The notes beneath the pieces are model-generated. The model saw nothing but the letters and a program-made list of their open reading frames with translations. It searched no databases and was not told the DNA's origin. From contig JAJQCQ010000093.1 in NCBI GenBank assembly GCA_021202635.1, positions 81,910-145,909 of the forward strand: a stretch of DNA of 64,000 nucleotides. Reading direction: 5' to 3'. Position 1 is the stretch's first letter, and each line of letters opens with the position of its first letter. Both the position numbers and the translations under genes were made by a program. This DNA is from Lachnospiraceae bacterium. Lineage in GTDB: Bacteria > Bacillota > Clostridia > Lachnospirales > Lachnospiraceae. Shown piece by piece: positions 35,513 through 44,793 of this stretch.

Positions 35513-37099
35513 TTAATTCAGGTATTCATATACCGTACTGGATATGCTCTTAATCCCCCGGATCGCCGTATACTCGCTCACGCCGGAGGAAAAGACGCAG
35601 ATCACATAATCCGTCTTCTCTCCAAATACAATCGCGATATCGTGCTGTGTCGTCGAGGTCTCCCCCGTCTTATTCGCAACTTTAATGCCGGACGGAACCC
35701 CTGCCGGAATCTTATAGCGCCTCTCCTGTGCCAGAAGCAGATTCAGCATTTTCTGCGAATAGGCTTTTGAGACACAGGTTCCATTATAGATTGCTTCCAG
35801 AAGCAGGCCGCAGTCTTTCGCCGATGAGACGTTCTTGCTGCCATCGCTCGTGCTGGAGGAGGAGGAAGGGTGCAGCGTATGATGAACTGCCGTACTGGTG
35901 TAGCTATTCGCTTTCAGATAGCTGTTAACGACAGCCGCGCCATTCAGAAAGCTGCTGCCGGAGGAGCTCTGTCTGCGCACCAGCTCATTATATGCCTCAT
36001 TGCTGCTGACTGTAATCATGGATGTCAGCAGGCTTGTAATCGTCGAAGTTTCCGACATACGTCCATTCGCGATCTCATTATAGACGGATGCCATCACAAA
36101 CACCTTGATTGTACTGGCCGGATACATGGTGCAGTCATTCACGCTCAGGACATCCCCTGTCTCCAGATTCTTTACATAGACCGACCAGGTGCCGCCATAC
36201 GAACTGACCATGGAGGAAATGGTCTTCTTCAGACTGCTCAGTACCATCTCCTCCGCTTCGCATTTGCGTCCATCCGAGTCCACGTAGGAGCCATCCGCTA
36301 CCTGCCGGCTTTTCGCAATCCTTCCGTTCGATAACAGATAATAACCATCCTGCCAGCAGTCTGTCAGCATCTTTCCATTTGAATCAATATAATATTGATA
36401 CCCATTATAAGTAATCCACCCCGCCTGCCGGATGAGGACGCCGTTCGTGCCGCCGAAATAATATTTTCCATTAAAAGTCACAGAGCCGACTGTCTGCGAT
36501 ACCTGATGAAACTTCTGTGTCGTGTTCAGCTTCCCGCTGCTGTTGAAATAATAATAGCCGTTAAACGTCACGCCATCGACCTTTTTATTGGAAAACAGGC
36601 GCACCTGCACGCCGGAGGTATTCAGCTTTCCGTATGCCTGCACATAATAATAACCGCTAAAGGTCTTTGCATTACAGGTCTGAGTGGAAATCTTTGTCAG
36701 TCCGGCCGCAGTCTTCGGGAACCGCCCATTGCTGTTGGTATAATAATACCCCTTAAACGTTACGCCGTTCACCGTTGTTTTCAGATAATAAACCGCTTTT
36801 TTCCGGATCAGCTTTCCGTTGCTGTCAAACATATAATATCCGCTCTGCAGCACCTCATTCTTTTTGATCGACAGATACTGGAGACCGGTCAGCGCGTTTC
36901 CATCCGCATCCCGCAGATACCACCGCTCGCCCTTCTGCACCAGATAGCTGCCGCTTCCGTCCCTGAAAGAATACACGGTCCGCTCCGAAGAAGCGGTCGC
37001 ACTGTCTGCGGCCCGCACAGGAATGCCATACAGCATCCAGAAGGACATGAAAACTAAAACGCATAACACTGCCCACAGGGATTTTTTCCCACACGTCAT
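35513..37099 (-). CDS. Secreted beta-lactamase-like serine hydrolase with wall-binding repeats
   Basis: The 528-residue protein has a signal peptide (about 1-30, cleavage after VRA), then six or so glucan/choline-binding-like repeats (about 60-275) of the type GYYYFNSSGKLN. The C-terminal class A beta-lactamase-like domain has the active serine motif STIK (329-332), SSNE (365-368) in place of SDN, and KTG (477-479). The canonical Glu of the omega loop is not obvious, so it may be a D,D-peptidase or inactive relative rather than a resistance enzyme. It is monocistronic with its own promoter. Confidence 0.8.
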   Translation of the reverse strand: MTCGKKSLWAVLCVLVFMSFWMLYGIPVRAADSATASSERTVYSFRDGSGSYLVQKGERWYLRDADGNALTGLQYLSIKKNEVLQSGYYMFDSNGKLIRKKAVYYLKTTVNGVTFKGYYYTNSNGRFPKTAAGLTKISTQTCNAKTFSGYYYVQAYGKLNTSGVQVRLFSNKKVDGVTFNGYYYFNSSGKLNTTQKFHQVSQTVGSVTFNGKYYFGGTNGVLIRQAGWITYNGYQYYIDSNGKMLTDCWQDGYYLLSNGRIAKSRQVADGSYVDSDGRKCEAEEMVLSSLKKTISSMVSSYGGTWSVYVKNLETGDVLSVNDCTMYPASTIKVFVMASVYNEIANGRMSETSTITSLLTSMITVSSNEAYNELVRRQSSSGSSFLNGAAVVNSYLKANSYTSTAVHHTLHPSSSSSTSDGSKNVSSAKDCGLLLEAIYNGTCVSKAYSQKMLNLLLAQERRYKIPAGVPSGIKVANKTGETSTTQHDIAIVFGEKTDYVICVFSSGVSEYTAIRGIKSISSTVYEYLN

Positions 37100-37177
37100 A
37101 TCTGTTTCCTCCCTTTTCTTTTCTGACGCATAACCAAAAACAGGTGAAACAGTACCCGTTTTCCAGTCATATAAAAT

Positions 37178-37206
37178 ATAATAACGTATCCGTTTATGAA
37201 TTACAA
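37178..37206 (-). promoter_or_regulatory. Sigma-A promoter of the beta-lactamase-like gene
   Basis: TTGTAA (37201-37206 on the minus strand) and TATTAT (37178-37183) have a 17-base spacer and lie about 80 bases upstream of the start. Confidence 0.65.
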
Positions 37207-37307
37207 GAAAAAGATAAGGAAAAGATAAGAAAATAATAAGGAATTGATTCTCGTTCCTGAATAATTCAAAAAGACTTTTTTATATAAAAATACGGGTACG
37301 GGAAAAG

Positions 37308-37348
37308 AAAACAGGTGCCAGAGATCCCTGAGAACCTCTGACACCCGT
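37308..37348 (-). terminator. Intrinsic terminator after the large lipoprotein gene
   Basis: Arms GGTGCCAGAG and CTCTGACACC (37314-37323 and 37336-37345) form a stem with one G-U-type mismatch; read on the minus strand it is followed by TGTTTTC. It ends the 37422-40787 gene. The remainder of 37207-37421 is AT-rich and otherwise empty. Confidence 0.75.
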
Positions 37349-37421
37349 TCTGTCGCTGCTTTGCTGTTCTGTTTTTTTATCAGACTGGGGACCTATTCGG
37401 AGCAGTTACTCAGACTGCTTT

Positions 37422-40400
37422 TTATTCCGCATTCGTATACAGCTGACCAGCCACTACCAGGAAAGTGGCACCGTCATATTCGATCGTCCCATTATAGCCG
37501 GATGCGAGGACGCCGTTGACGACATAGAAGAATTCTCCGTCGTACAGCGCTACCTGTGTCACATTCTGCACCTGGCCGGCCGCAAGGAAATACCACTGGT
37601 TGTCTCCGCCGACCGCCACATCATTCAGCCACAGTCCGTTGTAATCCAGAACCAGTCTGCCGGCAGCTACAAGGAAGGTGGCCCCATCATAAGGAATCAG
37701 ACCATTCACCTCTGTATCCAGAATGCCGTCCGTGATATAGAACCACTCGCCGTCATACAGAGCCAGTCCCGTGTACTGCAGCTGAACCTGTCCGTATGCT
37801 ACAAAGTACCAAACATCCTCATACAGGCAAAGCCCGTTTGCGTCCTTGTCAACCAGATTTCCGTTGATAAAGAACAGGCTTCCATCATAAGAAACCACGC
37901 CGCTGTAATTGCCTGAGCATACACCATTCTCATAGTAACGGAACACATTATCGCTGTCCAGGGTCAGACCATCCTTTACCTCTGCTGAAGAAGAGGAAGA
38001 GGATGACGAGGAAGAAGACGCTTTTTCAATTGTAAACGTCTCGGTAAGCGTTCCGCCGTAAGTACCGGTGCCAACAATCGTAACCGTAGCTGTGCCGACA
38101 GAAACATTGTCGCTGTAATAAACGACATAGTCTGTTCCCTCAGTCAGAACCGTGCCGTCCGCCGCAGTCACGGTAACCTCCGGTGTCTGCGCCGTTCCGT
38201 CATAGGTATAGCTGGTCTCGGAAAGCTCCACCGTACAATCGCTGAGGTCTGTCTGCCAGGAAAGTCCGCCGTAGTATGCCTCAATATCCGCGTAATTCGA
38301 GCTGCCAATCGTGACCGTCGGAGCCACTGCGTCTCCATTTTCGTCTGTCTCAGGAACCGCACTTTCCAGGGTAAAGCTTAACGTGCTGCCAATCGTCGTC
38401 TCCGAGAGCAGGGTATAGGTTGTACGCCCAACCTTATACGTAATCGTGATCGTCGCGTCCTGAATATCTGAAGGTATTTCACTGTCCAGCGTGAACACAG
38501 AATTCTCCTCGCTGAACATGCCGCTGATGGCGGTCTCCGTGTAATCCGGCTTTACGTAAATACCATCCGCGAAGCTGTATACATAAGAGGCATCCGGTAC
38601 AATAAAGGTCACGGTGCTGATCGTTTTTCCAACCAGCCCGGCCGTATTGGCGTCATCCGCATTAAACGCGAACTCATAAGTCTGTACCCAGATATTGTTC
38701 ATATGGGTCAGTCCATAGCTGGCACCGTCTGTCGTCGTCACAAGGATTCCAAGGATGTTCGAGCCAACCGCAAAGCCCTCATCACTTCTTGTGTTTCTCA
38801 GATAAGAGGTGCTGCTCTCGGTAATCGCTACCAGATAATCTCCCCAGTTGCTGCTTGTGCTTAGCTCCGCCGTCGCATCTGTCACCGTTGCCGCCACACT
38901 CAGAGTAGTCGCGATAACGCCATTCGCGTTCACCGTCCAATACTGTGCCGGGATATCCGCGTCTTCCTCATTCGCGGTGATCAGTGCTTTCTGTTCGGAT
39001 GTTACGCTCGGAAGTACCTTTACCGGAACGTTTGTCACACCATAAATCGTATAGCCGTCATCCGTCACTTCCGATGTTGACTCATTTGCAAACATAGTAC
39101 TTTTTCCGGTGGTCGCGGAGCTTACCGCGTCAACCGAAGAAGCGTCATCTACGAGGAAGGAGTAAAACTCCTCATACGTCAGGGTCATTGTGCCGTAATA
39201 CGGTGTCGCGGCTTCGATCAGCTCTGTCAGTTCGGAGATGATATCCGCGGCTTCCGAAGCGCTGCCATTGTTATTCAGGATCTCCTGCCCCTCTTCCGCA
39301 TGAGCGGCCAGAGTCTCGTATCTGTACGCCGGGTCCTCGGCAGTGGTTACCAGCTCGTTCGCCTCAGCAACAAGCGCCGTCAGCTCCGTCTGCTGCCAGT
39401 CAAACATCGGATAGCTGACCGTGATATCTGAATAGGTGGAGCTGCTGATCGTAACGGTCGGCACTGTCTCATCCGGTACGCTTTCGTCCGAAAGAGCCGT
39501 GCCCAGCGTAAAGGTTCTGCTGGTTCCCACTTCAGTCGCACTCAATAAGGTATACGTCGTGCGGCTGACTTTGTAAGTAATACTGATCGTCGCGTCCTCG
39601 ATGGAAGAGGAAAGCTCAGCATCAAGCGTAAACTGCGTTCCATCGGAGTTAAAGCTGCCAGTGATCTCATCAGCTGCCGCCGGTTTTACATAGATGCCGT
39701 CCGCAAAGCTGTATACATACAGTCCTTCCGGCACAATATAGGTAACTGTGCTGATGGTCTCGCCCACCAGTCCCGCCGTGTTCGCGTCGTCTGCGTTGAA
39801 CGCGAACTCGTAGGTCTGCACCCAGATATTATTCATGTGAGTCAGACCATAGCTGTTGCCTTCCTCCGTCGTCACCACGATTCCCATAATATTGGAGCCA
39901 ACCGCGAAGCCCTCATCGCTTCTCGTATTTCTTAAGTTTGATGTGCTGGTCTCTGTGATCGCTACCAGATAATCGCCCCAGTTGCTGCTCGTACTGAGGG
40001 TCGCCGTCGCATCCGTCACGGTCGCTTTCGTCTCCAGAGAAGGCGCTGTCACGGTGCTTCCGCTCACTGTCCAATACTGTACTCCATCCTCAGCTGTTTC
40101 CGGATCCTCATTGAAGGTAACAGACGCCAGCAAAGCTTCTGACGCTCCTTCTTCTACATACACCGGCACCTTTACGCCATAAATCGTATAGCCGCTCTCC
40201 GTCACCTCCGACGTATACTCGTTCGCAAACATCGCGCTCTTTCCGGTTGTCGCGGAGCTCACCGCATCTACAGAAGAGACGCCAAACCCAAGCATGGAAT
40301 AAAACTCCGCGTAAGTCATGGAAAGCGTACCATACCCGGAGGTCACCGTTTCAGCGATTTCGGTCTCTGTTTCAGTTTCTGTTTCAGTCTCTGTTTCCAG

Positions 40401-40787
40401 TTCTGTTTCGGAAGCCGCATCAATCAGCGCTTCTGTATCCAGATCATCTCCTGTGTATTCTTCCACAGACACAACAAGAGCCACATCCGAACTTCCGCCA
40501 TCTGCCTCTCCATCCGTATACGCACCCTCATCAGCGGAATCATTCACAGCATCCGCCTCTGTGATCTCATCCATACCTGTGTCCTCAGACTCATCAGCCG
40601 CCGATGCGGCCGCATCGTCCGCCTCTGCCGCCGCATCCTCTTCCGAATCCAGAATCACTTCTGTACCTGCATCCAAAATCTCACCGGACAAGTCTGCTTC
40701 CGCCGCCAGTGACGGGCAGCCAGACAGTACCATAGACGCCGACAGGATCACGGCCGCCGTCTTTGCTGCAAAATTTCTTTTTCGCAT
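37422..40787 (-). CDS. Large surface lipoprotein with tandem ~310-residue domains
   Basis: This 1121-residue protein has a lipobox (VLSGC, Cys 24) and an acidic Ala/Glu/Thr linker to about 150. Two homologous domains follow (about 151-460 and 530-840). Both carry SSVDAVSSATTGKS, STSSNWGDYLVAITE, RNTRSDEGFAVGSNI and YGLTHMNNIWVQTYEF almost unchanged. An Ig-like domain (846-922), a serine linker and YDG-type wall-binding-like repeats (935-1120) complete it. The paired domains resemble proteins annotated as Tp47-type domains in Lachnospiraceae, but I cannot verify that. The DAVSSAT segment recalls the FMN-attachment loop, without the usual G. The function is unknown. Confidence 0.75.
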   Translation of the reverse strand: MRKRNFAAKTAAVILSASMVLSGCPSLAAEADLSGEILDAGTEVILDSEEDAAAEADDAAASAADESEDTGMDEITEADAVNDSADEGAYTDGEADGGSSDVALVVSVEEYTGDDLDTEALIDAASETELETETETETETETEIAETVTSGYGTLSMTYAEFYSMLGFGVSSVDAVSSATTGKSAMFANEYTSEVTESGYTIYGVKVPVYVEEGASEALLASVTFNEDPETAEDGVQYWTVSGSTVTAPSLETKATVTDATATLSTSSNWGDYLVAITETSTSNLRNTRSDEGFAVGSNIMGIVVTTEEGNSYGLTHMNNIWVQTYEFAFNADDANTAGLVGETISTVTYIVPEGLYVYSFADGIYVKPAAADEITGSFNSDGTQFTLDAELSSSIEDATISITYKVSRTTYTLLSATEVGTSRTFTLGTALSDESVPDETVPTVTISSSTYSDITVSYPMFDWQQTELTALVAEANELVTTAEDPAYRYETLAAHAEEGQEILNNNGSASEAADIISELTELIEAATPYYGTMTLTYEEFYSFLVDDASSVDAVSSATTGKSTMFANESTSEVTDDGYTIYGVTNVPVKVLPSVTSEQKALITANEEDADIPAQYWTVNANGVIATTLSVAATVTDATAELSTSSNWGDYLVAITESSTSYLRNTRSDEGFAVGSNILGILVTTTDGASYGLTHMNNIWVQTYEFAFNADDANTAGLVGKTISTVTFIVPDASYVYSFADGIYVKPDYTETAISGMFSEENSVFTLDSEIPSDIQDATITITYKVGRTTYTLLSETTIGSTLSFTLESAVPETDENGDAVAPTVTIGSSNYADIEAYYGGLSWQTDLSDCTVELSETSYTYDGTAQTPEVTVTAADGTVLTEGTDYVVYYSDNVSVGTATVTIVGTGTYGGTLTETFTIEKASSSSSSSSSSSAEVKDGLTLDSDNVFRYYENGVCSGNYSGVVSYDGSLFFINGNLVDKDANGLCLYEDVWYFVAYGQVQLQYTGLALYDGEWFYITDGILDTEVNGLIPYDGATFLVAAGRLVLDYNGLWLNDVAVGGDNQWYFLAAGQVQNVTQVALYDGEFFYVVNGVLASGYNGTIEYDGATFLVVAGQLYTNAE
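40357..40410 (-). repeat. Low-complexity (Glu-Thr)n coding repeat
   Basis: A near-perfect tandem of the hexamer encoding Glu-Thr (TCTGTTTCAG-type units on the plus strand) lies within the linker of the large lipoprotein, coding for about eight ET repeats at residues 129-143. Such tracts can change length by slippage without shifting the frame when whole units are lost. Confidence 0.75.
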
Positions 40788-40924
40788 ATTCTCTCCTTTC
40801 TCTCAATAAAAATCCCGGTTTTGATCGGTCATCCATATGACAATATACGTCCAAACACCGGAATAAAAATATGTGCCTTAGTAAGTTTCCTCTTATTTCA
40901 GTTAGAGATAACTTACCGAAAGAT

Positions 40925-40953
40925 ACAATATACCCATCTTTCCATTCTGTCAA
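40925..40953 (-). promoter_or_regulatory. Sigma-A promoter of the large lipoprotein gene
   Basis: TTGACA (40948-40953 on the minus strand) and TATTGT (40925-40930) are 17 bases apart. The start codon is about 130 bases further, leaving a long leader with an inverted repeat GTAAGTT/AACTTAC at about 40886-40921. Confidence 0.75.
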
Positions 40954-41017
40954 GAAATTTTTTCCATGAGAAAAACAAAAGAAGAAATAGTAGAAATGGG
41001 ATCACTTTCCTATTGGA

Positions 41018-41055
41018 CAAAAAATCGGTCTCCGCCGCACGAGCGAAGACCAATT
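41018..41055 (-). terminator. Intrinsic terminator after the aldo/keto reductase gene
   Basis: On the minus strand ATTGGTCT and AGACCGAT (41047-41054 and 41024-41031) form an 8-position stem with one mismatch followed by TTTTTTG. Confidence 0.8.
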
Positions 41056-41078
41056 GCCAGTCATTTATCAAGTCGTAA

Positions 41079-42089
41079 TTACATCAGACCTTTACCACAG
41101 ATTTCATCAATCCGCCGCAGCTCTTCCGCCGTAAAATCCACACGTGCGGTAATGGAAACATTCTCTGTAATCTGCTCCGTGTGGGAAGCACCGATCAGGA
41201 CCGAACACACCTCATCGTCCTTCAGAATCCAGGAAAGCGCCATCTGCGCGAGGGTCTGCCCACGTCTCTGTGCCAGTTCATTTAAGGCCCGGATCTGATT
41301 CAGACGTTCTTCGGTCAGGTCATCCGCCCTCAGAAACCGCCCATCCCGGGCAATCCGGCTGTCCGCTGGAATCCCCTGAAGATATTTGTCCGTCAGAAGC
41401 CCCTGCGCCAGCGGACTGAACGCGATGATCCCCAGTCCGGCCTCTTTGCAGCATGTTTTTACGCCGTCCTCCTCAATCCCGCGGTCGAAGATGGAATACC
41501 GCCGCTGGTTAACGATCAGCGGGCAGTGAAGCTCGTCCATGATCGCCTTCGCGCGGAGCGTATACTCCTCATTATAATTGGAAATCCCGGCGTATAGCGC
41601 CTTGCCGCTTCGCACAATCGATGCGAGTGCTTCCATCGTCTCCTCAAGCGGCGTCCCGGGATCCATGCGATGATGGTAAAAAATATCCACATAAGGAAGT
41701 CCGAGTCGTTTCAGACTCTGATCAATACTTGCGGTGAGGTATTTTTTACTCCCCCAGTCGCCGTACGGTCCCGGCCACATATCATAGCCGGCCTTTGTCG
41801 TGATGACAAGCTCATCCCGGTAGGGCACAAAATCTTCGCGCAGAATCCTGCCAAGGTTCTCCTCCGCGCTGCCATAGACCGGCCCGTAATTGTTCGCCAG
41901 GTCGAACTGTGTGATGCCCAGATCAAAGGCCGTGCGGCACATGGCTTTCATGGTGTCGTAATTGTCTTTGCTGCCGAAGTTATGCCAGAAGCCAAGAGAT
42001 ACGGCCGGAAACTTCAGGCCACTTCGACCCACACGGTTGTATTTCATCGTTTCATAGCGGCGGTCACTCGCCACGTAAACATCTGCCAT
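41079..42089 (-). CDS. Aldo/keto reductase, YghZ/GPR (L-glyceraldehyde 3-phosphate reductase) type
   Basis: The 336-residue protein closely follows E. coli YghZ: LSLGFWHNFG, FDLANNYGPVYGSAEENLGR, TKAGYDMWPGPYGDWGS, DQSLKRLGLPYVDIFYHHR and FSPLAQGLLTDKYL, ending with WILKDDEVCSVLIGASHTEQI. The catalytic Tyr in NNYGP and Lys in TKAGY are present. The family reduces L-glyceraldehyde 3-phosphate or methylglyoxal-type aldehydes with NADPH. It is monocistronic. Confidence 0.92.
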   Translation of the reverse strand: MADVYVASDRRYETMKYNRVGRSGLKFPAVSLGFWHNFGSKDNYDTMKAMCRTAFDLGITQFDLANNYGPVYGSAEENLGRILREDFVPYRDELVITTKAGYDMWPGPYGDWGSKKYLTASIDQSLKRLGLPYVDIFYHHRMDPGTPLEETMEALASIVRSGKALYAGISNYNEEYTLRAKAIMDELHCPLIVNQRRYSIFDRGIEEDGVKTCCKEAGLGIIAFSPLAQGLLTDKYLQGIPADSRIARDGRFLRADDLTEERLNQIRALNELAQRRGQTLAQMALSWILKDDEVCSVLIGASHTEQITENVSITARVDFTAEELRRIDEICGKGLM

Positions 42090-42109
42090 GATATCCTCCT
42101 CTTCTCATG

Positions 42110-42243
42110 AAACACTCCGCCTCCCGCAGCAAGTGCGTAGTGCGGGTCTGACCAGCAGCCTTCCCACACTTGACCCTCCCGCAGGCGGTTCCGGAATCTT
42201 CTCCGCGCAGCGATCGCTTTCCCCATTCCATGCGCCTGCGGGA
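42110..42243 (-). repeat. Degenerate family 1-like structured repeat
   Basis: The plus-strand arms CCCGCAGGCG and CGCCTGCGGG (about 42177-42186 and 42234-42243) form a long-looped stem, and the segment near 42120-42160 (ACCCGCACTACGC and TTGCTGCGGG on the minus strand) resembles the extra arm of copy c. It lies between a terminator and the aldo/keto reductase, as family 1 copies do. The match is partial, so membership is tentative. Confidence 0.4.
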
Positions 42244-42465
42244 TTTCTTAAGATTCTTTATCTTTCTTTCATTTTCCTTTCACACAATTTCCACATCCCC
42301 CTGTTAGACTGTCACCATCAAAGGAAGTCACCCGGGTGGTTGCAATACAGAGAATCATGTGGACTGGCTTCAACAAAAAACTCTCCCGGCCGCGGTTACC
42401 GGACTTCATAACATATGGCGGCAGCAGACGGCAGGGTTCACATACACCTTCTTATCCATGTTTTC
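42244..42465. other. Non-coding gap between activase and aldo/keto reductase
   Basis: About 220 bases with no supported gene. Short frames on the plus strand overlap the terminator and the activase end and show no ribosome site or family match. The stretch around 42290-42420 has mixed sequence with CCCGGGTGG and CCGGCCGCGG, which I do not recognise. Confidence 0.5.
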
Positions 42466-42488
42466 CGGACACCCAGATCGGGTGTCCG
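42466..42488 (-). terminator. Intrinsic terminator after the activase gene
   Basis: Perfect 9-bp arms CGGACACCC/GGGTGTCCG (42466-42474 and 42480-42488) with a five-base loop lie 38 bases beyond the activase stop. Confidence 0.75.
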
Positions 42489-42525
42489 TTTTCATGTGCC
42501 CAGCCGTGCCGGATGCTGTTACAGG

Positions 42526-43598
42526 TTACACCGCTTTGCGGTGCATCACGTCGCCTCTCTCGCAGCGGTTCCCCCACCCGTCGATCAGGGTTCCATCACG
42601 GTAAACACAGATGATCTCGCAGTTATTCGAACAGCGGCCACACTTCGCCTCACGGGTTTTAAACTCCACATTTTCCATGGAAAAATCGAATTCCCGGCGG
42701 TCACTGCCGCTTTTAGCGAGGAGTGCCGCGCCGATCGCACCCATCAGATGGCCGTTTTCATCGACCCTGACCTTACAGCCGAGCGCCTTTTCAAAGGCAG
42801 CGACCACGCCGATGTTTTTACTGACTCCGCCCTGAAAGACCACCGGGGAGACGATGCGCTTGCCTTTCCCGACGTTATTCAGATAATTGGCCACCACCGC
42901 CTGGCAGAGTCCCGCGACAATGTCTTCTTTGGAATGCCCCATCTGAATCTTGTGCACGAGATCAGACTCCGCAAATACAGTACAGCGCGCGGCGATCTGG
43001 GTCGGATGCTTTGACTGCAGAGCAAGCTCCCCCATCTCTTCGACCTCCAGTCCCAGCCGGCGGGACTGGCTGGAAAGAAACGCACCGGTGCCGGCCGCAC
43101 AGAGCGTATTCATCGCATAATCAACGGCGACGCCATTTTCTACAAGGATAATCTTCGAATCCTGGCCGCCGATTTCCAGGATCGTACGTGTTTCCGGGTA
43201 AAAGGATGTCGTGCCGACCGCATGGGCGGTGATCTCATTTTTACCATGGTAGCACCTGTAATGGTACCTGCCAGACGGCGCGCGCTGCCGGTCGTACCGG
43301 TTGCAACCACGCGGTACGAGGTCTTGTCAAACTGCTGCTCCAGAAGAGAGACCAGCTGCTTGACCGCACCAATCGGATTGCCCTCCGTCCAGATATAAGC
43401 GCTGGCAAGGATTTCCTTCTTATCATTTAAAATCACACCCTTGGTGGAGATAGAGCCAACATCAATCCCCAGGTATGCGTCCCGTTTCCGGCCCTCCGCT
43501 GCATTTTGTACCAGATCATTCCTCCAGCCGGCCACAGCCTTACCGTCTGCTGCGCCGCTGACCAGATCGGCAGTAAGACCATTCATTGGTTTGCTCAT
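42526..43598 (-). pseudogene. 2-hydroxyacyl-CoA dehydratase activase (HgdC/BadF family), frameshifted
   Basis: Two frames make one activase. The first has YLGIDVGSISTKGVILND (ATP-binding phosphate-1 loop) and TGTTGSARRLAG; the second has NTLCAAGTGAFLSSQSRRLG with the cluster cysteine, VVFQGGVSKNIGV, and a C-terminal cysteine-rich end CGRCSNNCEIICV. The break is at five T on the plus strand (43238-43242); with six, the missing linker would read VKNEITAHAVG then ILEIGGQDSK, exactly as expected. Activases transfer one electron to dehydratases at ATP cost. The ATG at 43596-43598 overlaps the upstream stop as ATGA. Confidence 0.85.
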
Positions 43599-44683
43599 CG
43601 AATTACCTTCTTTCTCATGCTCAACATATCGTAAAAGGCTTCCAGCCTGGTCATCAGTCCCGTATCGCTGGTCTGCGAATCGTAGGTCAGATACAAAATC
43701 GGGATTTTGTAATCCGTGCCGATATTCTGAAGCACCGGCATGATATCGATCTCCGGCGTGCATCCGGCAGACTTCACATGGATGATCCCGTCAAACCCGC
43801 GCTCCGCATAGTCTCTGGCACACCAGATATTCGCCGTAGAGGTCGGTCCCATCTCATAGCGGCAGAGATCCCGGATCCGCACATTCAGGTTTTTTTCTCC
43901 GCTGTAGTGCAGGTTTCGGTGGGAAATATTCATCCACCGATGCACCTCCACCCCCATGTCACAGAGCTTCTGCTCCAGCTCCAGATTGGAAAAATCATCC
44001 TGCACCGTAAAATACTCGCCGATCAGTCCCACCCGGATGGGCTCCTCTTTTTTCAGCGGGATGTCATGGAACGCACTTTTCACACGCTGATGACCCGCAT
44101 CAATCTCCGCTTTCGAGGCCGCCTTGTCCATATCGGTCCAGAACTGATTCAATGCCTTTTTGTAAGCGCCCTTTGTCAATTCAAAGCCACAGTTTTTGTA
44201 ATACAGGTCTTCCACTTCATCAATATACTCAATCATTTTGAGCATTTCCATACCGGCCATCGTCGCTTTCGCTACATGCAGCTTCGGATTCATCCGTCTG
44301 ACCGCTTTCAGGTAATCCCGTGCCTTGCCGGTCGTATACTCAGCCAGATTAATAAAATCAAACTGATAACCCAGATCGCGCAGAATCTGCTCCTGCAGCT
44401 CGCCGTAATAACCCAGGCGGCATACCCCAAACAACATAAGCAGGGTATCTGCCCCGCACTCCAGTGCCTCGATCATGCTGCCCAGCGTCGTTTTGAACGG
44501 CGTACAGACCGTATCCGGACTGTACTGACTCCCGATGTCCAGTGTCTTTTTCGTCATCCGCGGCTGCATGATATACTGCTGCTCCAGGCCGGCCTCGACA
44601 AAATACTTCAGCGCATAATTATACCGCGCGGCGATCGGAAAGGCTATTTTCTTCTGATTGCCCATCGCGTACTCTTTTGCCAT
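43595..44683 (-). CDS. 2-hydroxyacyl-CoA dehydratase-like component
   Basis: The 362-residue protein has the cysteines expected for a [4Fe-4S] cluster in SPDTVCTPFKTTLGSM, LMLFGVCRLGYYGELQE and IHVKSAGCTPEIDIMP. It corresponds to the C-terminal, dehydratase-like portion of the large activase-related fusion proteins. Together with the gene at 44794-45747 and the activase downstream it forms a three-gene set. The family performs radical dehydration of 2-hydroxyacyl-CoA in amino acid fermentation; the substrate here cannot be deduced. The ATG at 44683 follows AAGGAG. Confidence 0.8.
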   Translation of the reverse strand: MAKEYAMGNQKKIAFPIAARYNYALKYFVEAGLEQQYIMQPRMTKKTLDIGSQYSPDTVCTPFKTTLGSMIEALECGADTLLMLFGVCRLGYYGELQEQILRDLGYQFDFINLAEYTTGKARDYLKAVRRMNPKLHVAKATMAGMEMLKMIEYIDEVEDLYYKNCGFELTKGAYKKALNQFWTDMDKAASKAEIDAGHQRVKSAFHDIPLKKEEPIRVGLIGEYFTVQDDFSNLELEQKLCDMGVEVHRWMNISHRNLHYSGEKNLNVRIRDLCRYEMGPTSTANIWCARDYAERGFDGIIHVKSAGCTPEIDIMPVLQNIGTDYKIPILYLTYDSQTSDTGLMTRLEAFYDMLSMRKKVIR

Positions 44684-44793
44684 CGTCTCAACTCCTTTTT
44701 CCGCTTTCCTTCCGACTCATGTCATTTCCAATACAGATCAGCATCCTTACCGGCTGCCGCAATCAGAATACACACGGTGTCTCCCCGTTTCTG

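Noticed and set aside
35513..37099. Antibiotic-resistance class A beta-lactamase.
   Set aside because: The protein is wall-bound with SSNE instead of SDN and no evident omega-loop glutamate, so a resistance call is not supported.
40357..40410. Tandem repeat as a CRISPR-like array.
   Set aside because: Units are hexamers inside a coding sequence, with no spacers and no cas genes.
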